Positions 26,794 through 36,141 of a stretch of DNA of 64,000 bases are shown in pieces (position 1 is the stretch's first letter; each line of letters opens with the position of its first letter). The position numbers were made by a program, and so were the translations under genes. Location: positions 277,315 to 341,314 of the forward strand of contig CAZPHB010000001.1 of the NCBI GenBank assembly GCA_964586595.1, written 5' to 3'. Under the pieces are notes generated by a model. It searched no databases and had not been told where the DNA came from. It was given only the letters and a program-made list of their open reading frames with translations. The DNA is from REEB481 sp964586595. Its GTDB lineage: Bacteria > Bacteroidota > Bacteroidia > NS11-12g > UBA955.

Positions 26794-28065
26794 ATGAATG
26801 CCAAATCCCTGCCTCCATTGGCGGAACGCATGCGTCCGCGAAACCTGGATGCCTACATCGGGCAAAACGAACTGGTTGGGCCTGAAGGGCGATTGCGTCG
26901 GCTCATTCAGCAACAGCAGGTTCCCAGTATGATTTTCTGGGGACCTCCCGGCACCGGTAAAACAACCCTTGCCGAAATCATTGCCGACGCGATGGGACTG
27001 GAAGTGCGCAAACTCAGCGCCATCAGCAGTGGTGTTGCCGATCTGCGCAAAGTGTTCGATGAAACACGCATGCTGGGACGCATCGTACTGTTCATTGACG
27101 AAATCCACCGGTTCAACAAATCACAACAAGACGCACTGTTGGGCGCCGTGGAAAAGGGCCAAATTCTGCTTATTGGCGCCACCACCGAAAACCCCAGCTT
27201 TGAGGTGAACCAGGCATTGTTGTCGCGCTGCCAGGTTTATATACTGCAGCCATTTTCCAAAGAAGAACTGAATGCCATATTGGTCCAGGCAGTAACGCGT
27301 GATGAGGTTCTGAGGCACAAGAACATCGAACTGACAGAAACAGATGCCCTGTTGTACCATTCCGGCGGTGATGCACGGAAATTGTTGAATTTGCTGGATT
27401 TAGTCGTGATGTCAACCCATGAAGGCAACATCCACATTACCAATGAACTCACAGGTAACGTGCTGCAGCAAAAGCTGGCGCATTACGACAAATCAGGCGA
27501 ACAACACTACGACATTGTTTCTGCCTTCATCAAGAGCATGCGCGGTAGTGATCCGAATGCGGCCTTATATTGGATGGCCCGCATGCTGGATGGTGGCGAA
27601 GATGTGAAGTTCATCGCAAGGCGCATGATTATATTGGCCAGCGAAGACATCGGCAATGCCAATCCGAACGCCTTGTTGCTGGCCACTTCGTGTTTTCAGG
27701 CCGTGTCCATGATTGGGATGCCGGAATCCAGAATCATCTTGACCCAAACGGCCAGCTATCTGGCATCAAGCCCCAAAAGCAACAAGGCTTATGAAGCCAT
27801 TGAGCAGGCATACGATCTGGTAAAAAAACACGGTGATCTGCCTGTTCCGCTGCATCTGCGCAATGCGCCAACCAAACTCATGAAGGCACTGGATTACGGA
27901 AAAAACTATCAGTACGACCACCATGCATCGCAGGGTTTTGCCGGTCAGGAATTTCTGCCCGAAGCCATCCACGGCACGCGTATTTATGAACCCGGGAACA
28001 ACCCCAGGGAAGAAGAACTGCGTCGTTTCCTAAAGACCCGTTGGAAGGATAAATACGGATACTGA
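26794..28065 (+). CDS. rarA: Replication-associated recombination protein RarA (MgsA)
   Basis: AAA+ ATPase of 423 residues of the RarA/MgsA/WRNIP1 family, acting at stalled replication forks with SSB and the clamp-loader system. The N-terminus PLAERMRPRNLDAYIGQNEL is typical. Walker A is GPPGTGKT (50-57), Walker B LFIDEIHRFNKSQQDALLG, sensor 1 LIGATTENPSFEVN, and arginine-finger region ALLSRCQVY. The C-terminal tetramerisation part has SMRGSDPNAALYWMARML and LHLRNAPTKLMK. Length is normal for the family. It is a single gene on the plus strand. Confidence 0.95.
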   Translation: MNAKSLPPLAERMRPRNLDAYIGQNELVGPEGRLRRLIQQQQVPSMIFWGPPGTGKTTLAEIIADAMGLEVRKLSAISSGVADLRKVFDETRMLGRIVLFIDEIHRFNKSQQDALLGAVEKGQILLIGATTENPSFEVNQALLSRCQVYILQPFSKEELNAILVQAVTRDEVLRHKNIELTETDALLYHSGGDARKLLNLLDLVVMSTHEGNIHITNELTGNVLQQKLAHYDKSGEQHYDIVSAFIKSMRGSDPNAALYWMARMLDGGEDVKFIARRMIILASEDIGNANPNALLLATSCFQAVSMIGMPESRIILTQTASYLASSPKSNKAYEAIEQAYDLVKKHGDLPVPLHLRNAPTKLMKALDYGKNYQYDHHASQGFAGQEFLPEAIHGTRIYEPGNNPREEELRRFLKTRWKDKYGY

Positions 28066-28086
28066 GCATTTCCGCTCCTTTCATCG

Positions 28087-28094
28087 TACCTTTG
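28087..28094 (+). promoter_or_regulatory. Bacteroidota -7 box for the DEAD-box helicase
   Basis: TACCTTTG matches TANNTTTG, 17 nt before the TTG start codon at 28112. The -33 element is not obvious. Confidence 0.45.
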
Positions 28095-28111
28095 CCGCAT
28101 AATTACGCACT

Positions 28112-29890
28112 TTGAATCATTTTGAGCAGTTGGGTTTAGCACCCGCATTACTGCAAGCTATTGAACAAATGGGCTTCGAAAAGCCCACACCAATCCAGGA
28201 AGCTTCTATACCGGTTTTGCTTGACACAGGCCGTGATGTACTTGGGCTGGCCCAGACAGGAACAGGAAAAACAGCAGCCTTTGGCTTGCCCCTGCTTCAA
28301 TTATTAAACACAGAAAGCAAGCATACCCAGGCATTGGTGGTTTGTCCAACCCGTGAGTTGTGCAACCAGATTTCCCGTGACCTCAGCGCATTCAGCAATT
28401 TCATGCCAGGCATTGAAATCGCAGCAGTGTATGGCGGAAGCAGCATGGATAAGCAAATCCAGTCGCTGCGCCGGGGCGCACAAATCATTGTGGCTACGCC
28501 AGGCCGACTGATGGATCTGATGAGCCGTCGTGCCGTAAAACTGGAACAGGTTTCCATGGTGGTGCTCGACGAAGCCGACGAAATGCTGAATATGGGTTTT
28601 GAAGAAGATGTGGAACACATCCTCTCCTTCACCCCTGCCGGCAAACGCGTATGTCTGTTTTCAGCTACCATGCCACCGGAAATCAGGCGTATCGCGAAAA
28701 AATACATGACCGATCCGTTGGAAGTATCCGTTGGCAAGGAAAATTCCGGCAACGAAAACATCGAGCATGAATATGCAGTTGTTAACTCCCGCGACAAATA
28801 CGCAGCACTGAAAAGGGTACTCGATTACACCGGCGATCATTTCTACGGCATCATCTTCTGCACCACCAAAATGGAAACGCAGGACATTTCCGACAAGCTG
28901 ATTAAAGACGGTTACAATGCCGATTGTTTGCATGGCGACCTCAGCCAGCAGCAGCGCGAGAAGGTGATGAACCGCTTCCGCCATAAAGCCGTGCGGATCA
29001 TGCTGGCTACAGATGTGGCTGCCCGCGGCATTGATGTGAGCGGATTAACACACGTAATTCATTACCATCTTCCCGACGCGATTGAAAACTATACCCACCG
29101 CAGCGGCAGAACTGCCCGTGCAGGAAGAACGGGTATTTCGTTCACCCTGTTGAATGTGCGTGAAGCTTACCGCTTGAAGGAAATCGAGAAGAAAGCGAAC
29201 ATTCGCTTCAAACGCATCCAGATTCCGGCAGCGCGCGAAGTGCTGGACCGCAAACTGCTTACCTTCACCCAAACCATCGCCAGCCAGGATGTGGATGAAT
29301 CCATGTTCAGCCAGGAACATTTCGACAATATGGAGGTGCTGATGGCCATGGAAAAACAGGAAATTGTGAAGAAAATCCTTTCCCTGGAACTGAAGCGCTT
29401 TGCCGCCGATTACCTGAATGCACCCGATTTAAATGCCGGCGCCAGTGCCGCTGCCAGTGTGGAACAGGCCGATGGAGCTTCCTCGCGCATCTTTGTAAGC
29501 GTTGGCAAGAAAGATGGCTTTGAAACCATGAATTTCAAGGACTGGGTTGCCGATGTAAGCGGAGTAAAGAAGAAAAACCTACATGTGTATGTAAAAGGGG
29601 TGTATTCTTTCGTAGATGCTTCAGCTGCAGATGTTCCGGCATTGTTGGAAACCCTGAACAAGCAGGAAGTTGACGGCCGTATGGTACGCGCTGAAATCAC
29701 TGCACGCGCCGCCGACCAGGGCGAACGTAAGTTCAAAGGCAAGGGTCGTGGTGGCTATGGTCAGGATCGCGACCGCGAAGGCGGATGGAAAAAGCAATCT
29801 TGGTCGGGTGGGAAGAAATCATCCGGTTCGGGTAATTTTTCTGGCAAACGCGATTTCAACCAAACCGGTTTCAAGAAGAAGAGTTACTGA
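28112..29890 (+). CDS. DEAD-box ATP-dependent RNA helicase with DbpA-type C-terminal domain
   Basis: RNA helicase of 592 residues, of the DeaD/CsdA type involved in ribosome assembly or RNA decay. The two RecA domains carry the Q motif (GFEKPTPIQ), Walker A AQTGTGKT (47-54), DEAD (153-156), SAT, and the final motif HRSGRTARAGRTG. Residues about 455-530 are a DbpA-like RNA-binding domain (RIFVSVGKKDGFETMNFKDW, GVKKKNLHVYVKG). The tail is rich in Lys and Gly. The start is a TTG at 28112: the next ATG, at codon 20, would remove Phe4 and the helix before the Q motif, which the family needs. The stop is followed closely by the convergent dnaE2-like gene. Confidence 0.9.
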   Translation: MNHFEQLGLAPALLQAIEQMGFEKPTPIQEASIPVLLDTGRDVLGLAQTGTGKTAAFGLPLLQLLNTESKHTQALVVCPTRELCNQISRDLSAFSNFMPGIEIAAVYGGSSMDKQIQSLRRGAQIIVATPGRLMDLMSRRAVKLEQVSMVVLDEADEMLNMGFEEDVEHILSFTPAGKRVCLFSATMPPEIRRIAKKYMTDPLEVSVGKENSGNENIEHEYAVVNSRDKYAALKRVLDYTGDHFYGIIFCTTKMETQDISDKLIKDGYNADCLHGDLSQQQREKVMNRFRHKAVRIMLATDVAARGIDVSGLTHVIHYHLPDAIENYTHRSGRTARAGRTGISFTLLNVREAYRLKEIEKKANIRFKRIQIPAAREVLDRKLLTFTQTIASQDVDESMFSQEHFDNMEVLMAMEKQEIVKKILSLELKRFAADYLNAPDLNAGASAAASVEQADGASSRIFVSVGKKDGFETMNFKDWVADVSGVKKKNLHVYVKGVYSFVDASAADVPALLETLNKQEVDGRMVRAEITARAADQGERKFKGKGRGGYGQDRDREGGWKKQSWSGGKKSSGSGNFSGKRDFNQTGFKKKSY

Positions 29891-29906
29891 AGACTTACGT
29901 CTTCAG
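29887..29906. terminator. Hairpin enclosing two convergent stop codons
   Basis: A perfect 8-bp stem (CTGAAGAC, loop TTAC, GTCTTCAG) lies exactly between the helicase and polymerase genes. The TGA stop of each gene lies in one arm. With no T-run on either side, it is a possible bidirectional end structure only. Confidence 0.4.
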
Positions 29907-32900
29907 CCACGTGGGTCAGGGTGAAATGGAATGCGTTCCATAAAATCGACCTCAAACGACGCCACGCCAAAATCTTCTGATACCTTTCCGCGCATGCGGT
30001 AAACACCCCTTCCCCGGAAGGGACAACGCCGTACGGAAGGTGGAAAGTGAACCGTATCAAAAAACTGGCCCCGGCAATCTATCCAGGTTCCGAAATACAT
30101 TTCTTGTCCTTTAAGTGTGCGTGTAGGTTTTACAGCCACCAGGTAGCCACATACTTCCATGCGCCTGCCCTTTTGTGATGCTTCAAGCAGTACCGGAACA
30201 GGCTTCAGTCCTTCCGGAAACTGCGCCATCAAAAACGGATCACACAGGGGAAAACCAAGCAGTTCCAGTTGTTCAAAAGCATCTTCCAGAGGCCGGGTAA
30301 TCAGCGCTGGCAAACTCCAGCTTTTGACCGGCTCACGGAACAGCATCTGGGGCTCGCTGCTGCCGGTAGTTCCGCTCATCAGCCAATGCAGTTCCCACAT
30401 CAGGGCCTTGCGGTCTTTGCCGGAGAAGCGAAACGCGCCGATGCGCAGCAACAGCTTCATCTGAGCCAGGGTGCAGGGAATGCGCGCGGTAAAATCGGAG
30501 AGGCCGGTAAAAGGTCCCTGCTGTGCGCGTTCTTGCAATAGCTGCGCGATGAAGCGTTGCTCCAATCCCTGAACCATAGACAATCCAAGCCAAAGCGTTG
30601 TTCCCTGCAGGCGCGCTTCTGCCAGACTGTGGTTAACACAGGGAGCCTCTACCTGCGCACCGCACATGCGTGCGGCATGTACATAGAATTCTGTTCGGTA
30701 GAATCCGCCGTAGTTGTTGATGACCGCAGTATAGAATTCCAGCGGGTAGTAAGCTTTCAGAAATAAACTCTGATAACTTTCTACCGCATAGCTTGCGCTG
30801 TGACCTTTGGCGAAGCTATATCCGGCAAAACTTTCCACCTGTTGCCATACTTCGGCAGCAAGTTCATCGGAATGACCGCGTTCACGACAGGATACAAACC
30901 AGCGTTCCCGCACACGTTTGAATTCATCACGGCTGCGGTACTTACCACTCATTCCCCGGCGCAGCACATCACTTTCATCCAGTCCCAGGCCTGCAAAATG
31001 GTGCGCCACCTTGATCACATCTTCCTGATACACCATCACTCCGTAGGTATCGGGCATGATTCCCAGCATGACCGGATGGGCCTTTCTGCGCTCCTGCACA
31101 TCCACATGGCGGAGGATGTAGGTGCGCATCATGCCGCTGCTCGACACCCCGGGGCGAATAACACTGCTGGCTGCTACCAGTGTATGGTAATCGTTGCACT
31201 TTAACTTCTGCAACAGCTGACGCATGGCGGGGCTCTCCACATAAAAACAGCCCATGGTGCGTCCGCTGCTGATCAGCTTGTTTACGCGCGTATCGTTCTT
31301 AAACTCCTGGATGCGGTGAATCGCCACATCCACACCTTTGTTTTCTTTGATGATGTACACGGCATCGCGGATATGCCCCAGCCCGCGCTGGCTCAGGATG
31401 TCGAACTTATGCAGGCCCAGGTCTTCAGCTTCCAGCATGCTGAACTGAACGGTGGGAAAACCCTTCGGCGGCAGGTCTGTGGCGCTGTGGCAATACATGG
31501 GCTTTTGGCTGATGAGGATGCCTCCGGCATGAATGCTTCGATAGTTGGGCATTTGATGGATTCGGTCCGCGTAGCGCAGCATGAGCGCCTGAACATCCTG
31601 TGCATTGGACGTGCGTTCCAGAGGTTTGGGCTGTCCCGGCAATCGTTCCAGCATGCGGTCTGTTTCTTCCTTGGGAAGGCCAAACACCTTGCCCAGTTCA
31701 CGCAACACTGCATTGGTTTTGAAGGTACTGTACACCGCCAGCAGGGCCGTGTGTTCCGTGCCGTGGCGTTCAAAAATGTAGCGCGTAACTTCATCGCGGT
31801 CGCGCCACGAAAAATCCAGGTCGAAATCGGGCGGGCTGGTACGGTAAGGGTTGATGAATCGCTCGAAGTACAAATCAAGTTCCACCGGATCTACATCGGT
31901 GATGCGCATGCAATAGGCAACAATGCTGTTGGCTCCGCTGCCCCTTCCCACATAAAAAAAGCCACGGCTTTGGGCATAGCGCACAATATCCCAGCTGATG
32001 AGGAAATACGCCGTAAACCCCAATGATTCAATCACCTTCAGTTCCTTTTCAAGTCGTTCCAGCGCCGGCCCTGATCCTTGCGGATACCTGAACAGAAAAC
32101 CTTCACGGGCCAGGGTTTGTAGCAAACGTTGGTCTTCGGCGGCATCGCCGGAAAAAGTTGACTTGTTCTGATTGCGGCCAAACTGCGGACGATAACTGCA
32201 CTGCGCCAGCAACTCCGAACTGCGCTGCAGCAGTTGCGGATAATCGCGGTACTGCAGCAACAGTTCATCCATACTGCGGAAGGTATCCTCGCTGCTTCCT
32301 GTATCTGCCGGCGCAAGACGGCTCAGCAGACAATTTTTATCGATGCACCGCAGCAGTCGATGGGTATTGAAATCCAACTTATCGCGAAAGGTGGCGGTGC
32401 ATAATGCCGTCAGTTTCTCAGGCTGCCGTCGCCATGCAGAAGCATACAACCTTCCTAAATCTGCCGGTTTCACCCCAACATATTCAAAGTCGCGCAGCCG
32501 ATGAGGAAACTGCGGCAACGACGCCTGGGTAAAGGGGTAAATCACCAGGCAATGTGCGAACGCAGGTGCCTGCATGGGAAATGGTTTCTTGTACATCAGG
32601 TAACGGCTCAGCCAGCGGTTCAACTCCTCGAAGCCTGCTTCATTTTTCACCAAAACCACAAAGAGTTGCCTGGCGCCATTGCGCACATCCACACCGCCGG
32701 CCACGGGAATCCCTTTCGCTGCCGCTTCCCGAAAAAAATCCGGAATACCCGATACCGCGTTGATGTCGGTAAGGGCCAACACCGGCAGCGACAACGCATC
32801 TTCAGCAGGTAAGCGCAAGGGCCGACGCTGCTTCCAGGCGCCGGGAATAAGATCGGCCAGGCCTGCAACTGCCTGGTGTTCCGAAACAGCATGCTGCCTG

Positions 32901-32977
32901 GAAAACCAGGACAACAGTTCCCCAGGCGGTAAAATACCGTAACGCAAACTGAACCAACTGTGGCAATTCAGGTACAA
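29903..32977 (-). CDS. DNA polymerase III alpha subunit, DnaE2/error-prone-like
   Basis: C-family DNA polymerase alpha subunit of 1024 residues, shorter than replicative DnaE (about 1160) and closest in layout to DnaE2-type translesion polymerases. The PHP domain starts at residue 1 (MYLNCHSWFSLRYG, with NCH in place of the usual HxH). The palm carries GRGSGANSIVAYCMRITDV and the catalytic Asp pair in SPPDFDLDFSW. The finger and thumb segments FAKGHSASYAVESYQSLFLK and YPLEFYTAVINNYGG follow. A C-terminal OB fold begins at MEVCGYLVAVKPTRTLKG. The start is a TTG at 32977, which places the family N-terminus correctly. No imuB, dinB or lexA gene adjoins it here. Confidence 0.88.
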   Translation of the reverse strand: MYLNCHSWFSLRYGILPPGELLSWFSRQHAVSEHQAVAGLADLIPGAWKQRRPLRLPAEDALSLPVLALTDINAVSGIPDFFREAAAKGIPVAGGVDVRNGARQLFVVLVKNEAGFEELNRWLSRYLMYKKPFPMQAPAFAHCLVIYPFTQASLPQFPHRLRDFEYVGVKPADLGRLYASAWRRQPEKLTALCTATFRDKLDFNTHRLLRCIDKNCLLSRLAPADTGSSEDTFRSMDELLLQYRDYPQLLQRSSELLAQCSYRPQFGRNQNKSTFSGDAAEDQRLLQTLAREGFLFRYPQGSGPALERLEKELKVIESLGFTAYFLISWDIVRYAQSRGFFYVGRGSGANSIVAYCMRITDVDPVELDLYFERFINPYRTSPPDFDLDFSWRDRDEVTRYIFERHGTEHTALLAVYSTFKTNAVLRELGKVFGLPKEETDRMLERLPGQPKPLERTSNAQDVQALMLRYADRIHQMPNYRSIHAGGILISQKPMYCHSATDLPPKGFPTVQFSMLEAEDLGLHKFDILSQRGLGHIRDAVYIIKENKGVDVAIHRIQEFKNDTRVNKLISSGRTMGCFYVESPAMRQLLQKLKCNDYHTLVAASSVIRPGVSSSGMMRTYILRHVDVQERRKAHPVMLGIMPDTYGVMVYQEDVIKVAHHFAGLGLDESDVLRRGMSGKYRSRDEFKRVRERWFVSCRERGHSDELAAEVWQQVESFAGYSFAKGHSASYAVESYQSLFLKAYYPLEFYTAVINNYGGFYRTEFYVHAARMCGAQVEAPCVNHSLAEARLQGTTLWLGLSMVQGLEQRFIAQLLQERAQQGPFTGLSDFTARIPCTLAQMKLLLRIGAFRFSGKDRKALMWELHWLMSGTTGSSEPQMLFREPVKSWSLPALITRPLEDAFEQLELLGFPLCDPFLMAQFPEGLKPVPVLLEASQKGRRMEVCGYLVAVKPTRTLKGQEMYFGTWIDCRGQFFDTVHFPPSVRRCPFRGRGVYRMRGKVSEDFGVASFEVDFMERIPFHPDPRG

Positions 32978-33152
32978 TTGTTAAATATCTTATCTAAGAA
33001 CCGTTCATAATTTACACCAAAAAGGATGTGTGTCAAGCCGTTTGTAAACATTTAACCTCGTTTGCAGGCAGAAGCAGTTGCTGCACAGCAAAGGCAAAAA
33101 ACTATCTTCGACCGAAGAAAGCACTTTCCCTCATACAACTCAAAGGCAACAC

Positions 33153-33875
33153 ATGGAAGCATTGCGGAACATAGACCTCAGCAAGGTGTTGGTACTGGAT
33201 ATCGAAACCGTATCGGCGGCCAAAGATTTTGCAGATCTGGATGCAGCATGGCAAGACCTATGGGCCTTAAAGGCTAAGAATATTGCCCGCGATCAAACGC
33301 CGGAAGAAGCATATCAGCGCGCCGGCATTTACAGTGAATTCGCCAAGGTAGTCTGCATCAGCGCCGGTATTTTCCAACCCTGGAACGACCATTACCGATT
33401 CCGCATAACTTCCTTTTACGGACATGAAGAGCAGGAAGTACTTCGTCAATTTGCCAACCTGCTCCACAACAGATTTCACGGAAGAGACTTCATCCTGTGC
33501 GCGCACAACGGCAAAGAATTCGATTTCCCGTTTCTGGCGCGCCGCATGACCATACAGGGAATCAGATTGCCGCTGCTGCTGGACATTGGTGGAAAGAAGC
33601 CCTGGGAAATTCCACACTTGGACACCATGGAACTGTGGAAGTTCGGCGATTTCAAGAGCTATACTTCGCTGGCGCTATTGGCAAAAGCATTGAATATCCC
33701 CACACCCAAAGACGATATTGACGGCAGTCAGGTGGGCCGCGTTTATTACGAAGAACAGGATTTAGATCGTATTAAGACATACTGCCAAAAAGATGTGCTC
33801 ACCGTAGCACAGGTGTTGCTGCGCATGAGGGGGGAATCCTGCATTCCCGATTCGGATGTTATTGAAATTGTTTAA
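33153..33875 (+). CDS. DEDDy 3'-5' exonuclease (predicted PolB-like)
   Basis: Predicted 3'-5' exonuclease of 240 residues, related to the proofreading domain of family B polymerases (ribonuclease H-like fold). The acidic residues are visible: Exo I in VLVLDIETVS, Exo II in LCAHNGKEFDFPFLARRM, and Exo III in YCQKDVLTVAQVLLRM (Y..D, the DEDDy form). The middle has HLDTMELWKFGDFKSYTSL. Family members occur as stand-alone proteins in many Bacteroidota. I use the ATG at 33153; the frame open to 33078 adds 25 residues without family character. It is divergent from the DnaE2-like gene, which may be meaningful for repair. Confidence 0.85.
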   Translation: MEALRNIDLSKVLVLDIETVSAAKDFADLDAAWQDLWALKAKNIARDQTPEEAYQRAGIYSEFAKVVCISAGIFQPWNDHYRFRITSFYGHEEQEVLRQFANLLHNRFHGRDFILCAHNGKEFDFPFLARRMTIQGIRLPLLLDIGGKKPWEIPHLDTMELWKFGDFKSYTSLALLAKALNIPTPKDDIDGSQVGRVYYEEQDLDRIKTYCQKDVLTVAQVLLRMRGESCIPDSDVIEIV

Positions 33876-33909
33876 GGCGGTCATTTTACATTGTTATGTT
33901 GAATTGCCA

Positions 33910-33938
33910 TTGATTAAAAGCAGGCTTACTTATATTTG
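33910..33938 (+). promoter_or_regulatory. Promoter of the PKD/T9SS type B gene
   Basis: A -33 TTG (33910-33912) and TATATTTG (33931-33938) are separated by 18 nt, an exact TANNTTTG match. The box ends 6 nt before the ATG at 33945. This is the best-formed promoter in the window. Confidence 0.65.
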
Positions 33939-33944
33939 CATGTG

Positions 33945-36062
33945 ATGAATTTAGGGGCATTCGGCAGATGGGTGTTGGCGCTCACCTTGATGGCGACATC
34001 CATTCCTGTGCTCTATGCTGCTGAGCCTACAGTACAAGCATCTTCAGTTACGTTCCAGAGCCTGACATGCAACAGTGTGCGCATCAATTGGACCCGTGGA
34101 AACGGAGCCCGCTGCATTGTATTGGTCAAAGAAGGCTCCGCCGTTGATGCCAGTCCTGCAGACGGCATGTCATACACCTCGTTCAGCGCCTTTGGAACAG
34201 GTTCAGAAATAGGAACCGGCAACTTTGCCGTGTACAACTTCCTGGGAAACAACGTAACCATTACCGGCTTGAAATCGAATACCGATTACCACATCGCCGT
34301 ATTCGAACACGACAATAATCTTCCTGATTTTTTAACCACCAATCCCGCACGCGGGAACATCAGAACACATTTTCTGAATGTTGATTTTTCATATTCCTAC
34401 CAGGATTCCTGCCAATTCAACAACCTGTTCAGCTTCACGAATAAAACCACTTCCAGCTTTACAGGCCTTACCTATTTCTGGACCTTTGGGGATGGCAACA
34501 GCAGCACTGCTAAAGATCCTACCCACAGCTATGCCAATGGAGGCAACTACTTCACCAGCCTGACAGTTACCCCTTCCTTAGGATGTCCGAATGTGTTTGC
34601 CAACCCCAAGGCTACCCTGGTTATTCCCAACATGTTCATCCGCATCGGGGTGAATGATACCGTTCAGTGCCTCTACAACAACAGTTTTCAAACCATCAAT
34701 AAAGATTCAACCCGAATCTTCAACAAGCTGAGCTTCGACTACCTCTGGGACTTTGGAGATGGTGAAACAAATACCCTTCCTGCACCTAAAAAGAAATACA
34801 ACAAAGCCGGCAATTACCGCATCAAGCATTTTGTTGAAACTTATTACTCCAACAACAAAACAGGTTGCATAGACAGTGGTTTTCTGGACGTAGTTGTGCA
34901 GCCAGACCCTTCAACCAGCAGCTATGTAAATGATGCGGTTCAGTGCCTGAAATATCAGTCTTTTGAGTTCGACAATTTCACGCCAGACATCATCAGCTAT
35001 TCCTGGGATTTTGGAGATGGGAATACCAGCACCTTGAAAAATCCCACACACAAATATGCAGGTACCGGCGCCTATACCGTCATCCATCGGGCACAAAGCA
35101 ATCAGGGTTGCGTTGGTTCGGACACCTTTCAGGTTCAGGTTACGCCTTCTTTAAATTCGGCATTTTCCGGCCTGGCTCCGGATTACTGTCTGAATGACCC
35201 GCCTGCCACACTTACTCCTGTAGTTCCTGGAGGGTTGTTCTGGGGTACCGGCATCAATGGCAATGAGTTTACGCCCTCTGCGGTTGGTACCTTTCCCATT
35301 TCGTACGTGGTGAGTGACACGGTTTGTTCTGATACTTCCGTGCAGGCCGTTACCGTTAAACCCATTCCCCAGTTTAGTTTGGGCGGCGACATCAATGAAT
35401 GTGTGAATGGGACCGTAACGCTCAGCACCAGCCAAACAGGAAATTATGCCTGGAGTACCGGAAGTACTGCATCCTCCATCACCGTGTCCCAAAGCGGAAA
35501 CTATGCGCTGAAAGTGACTGAAAACGGTTGCAGCTGGCAGGATGACATCAACGTATTCATCGGCGCTGCGCCTAAAGTGCGTCTGCCTTCTGATACTTCC
35601 TTGTGCAAAGGCGGATTTATCTACCTTTCAGCCACCTGGCCCAAGTCAACCTATCGATGGAGCACGGGAAGCAGCGACAGCGTGATTCTGGTGAGCCAAT
35701 CGGGAACGTATTCCGTGGATGTGACCAATCCCTGCGGGTCTGCCTCTGATGCGGTAAATGTGCTGTTGCAGGAAAACATTTGCAACCTCTTCATTCCCAC
35801 GGCATTCACCCCGAACCGGGATGGATTCAACGAGTTTTTTGAAATCACCGGGAAAGACATCACGCCCATCAGCCTGAAGATTTACAATCGCTGGGGACAG
35901 AAGGTCTATGAAAATACAGATACCGAATTTCGTTGGGATGGAACCTATGGCGGTAAAGTATGCATGCCGGAAACCTATACCTGGCGATTCTCTTACCGCC
36001 TGAATCTGGGTGCATTCTCAAGAATCAACACCTTCAGCGGAACGGTCCAGCTGATGTGGTAA
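33945..36062 (+). CDS. Secreted PKD-domain protein with gliding-motility-associated (T9SS type B) C-terminus
   Basis: Surface or secreted protein of 705 residues. The signal peptide is VLALTLMATSIPVLYAAEP. Residues about 30-125 resemble a fibronectin type III domain (VTFQSLTCNSVRINWTRG). PKD domains follow: FWTFGDGNSSTAKDPTHSYA, YLWDFGDGETNT and YSWDFGDGNTSTLKNPTHKYA. A further 200 residues contain paired short repeats, YAWSTGSTASSITVSQSGNY and YRWSTGSSDSVILVSQSGTY. The last 90 residues are the T9SS type B domain: LFIPTAFTPNRDGFNEFFEI, YNRWGQKVYEN and FRWDGTYGGKVC. Such proteins are secreted by T9SS and are often adhesins; the ligand is unknown. The start ATG is at 33945. Confidence 0.88.
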   Translation: MNLGAFGRWVLALTLMATSIPVLYAAEPTVQASSVTFQSLTCNSVRINWTRGNGARCIVLVKEGSAVDASPADGMSYTSFSAFGTGSEIGTGNFAVYNFLGNNVTITGLKSNTDYHIAVFEHDNNLPDFLTTNPARGNIRTHFLNVDFSYSYQDSCQFNNLFSFTNKTTSSFTGLTYFWTFGDGNSSTAKDPTHSYANGGNYFTSLTVTPSLGCPNVFANPKATLVIPNMFIRIGVNDTVQCLYNNSFQTINKDSTRIFNKLSFDYLWDFGDGETNTLPAPKKKYNKAGNYRIKHFVETYYSNNKTGCIDSGFLDVVVQPDPSTSSYVNDAVQCLKYQSFEFDNFTPDIISYSWDFGDGNTSTLKNPTHKYAGTGAYTVIHRAQSNQGCVGSDTFQVQVTPSLNSAFSGLAPDYCLNDPPATLTPVVPGGLFWGTGINGNEFTPSAVGTFPISYVVSDTVCSDTSVQAVTVKPIPQFSLGGDINECVNGTVTLSTSQTGNYAWSTGSTASSITVSQSGNYALKVTENGCSWQDDINVFIGAAPKVRLPSDTSLCKGGFIYLSATWPKSTYRWSTGSSDSVILVSQSGTYSVDVTNPCGSASDAVNVLLQENICNLFIPTAFTPNRDGFNEFFEITGKDITPISLKIYNRWGQKVYENTDTEFRWDGTYGGKVCMPETYTWRFSYRLNLGAFSRINTFSGTVQLMW

Positions 36063-36091
36063 ACACAGATCATCCTTCACGTGCAAGCAAA

Positions 36092-36123
36092 AAAAAATGC
36101 CGTTCGCTGGAACGGCATTTTTT
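36092..36123. terminator. Bidirectional intrinsic terminator
   Basis: An 8-bp stem TGCCGTTC/GAACGGCA with loop GCTG is flanked by six A on the left and six T on the right. It lies between the PKD gene (ends 36062, plus) and the dipeptidase gene (ends 36142, minus) and can serve both. Confidence 0.85.
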
Positions 36124-36141
36124 GGTTGCATTGATCTAAAC

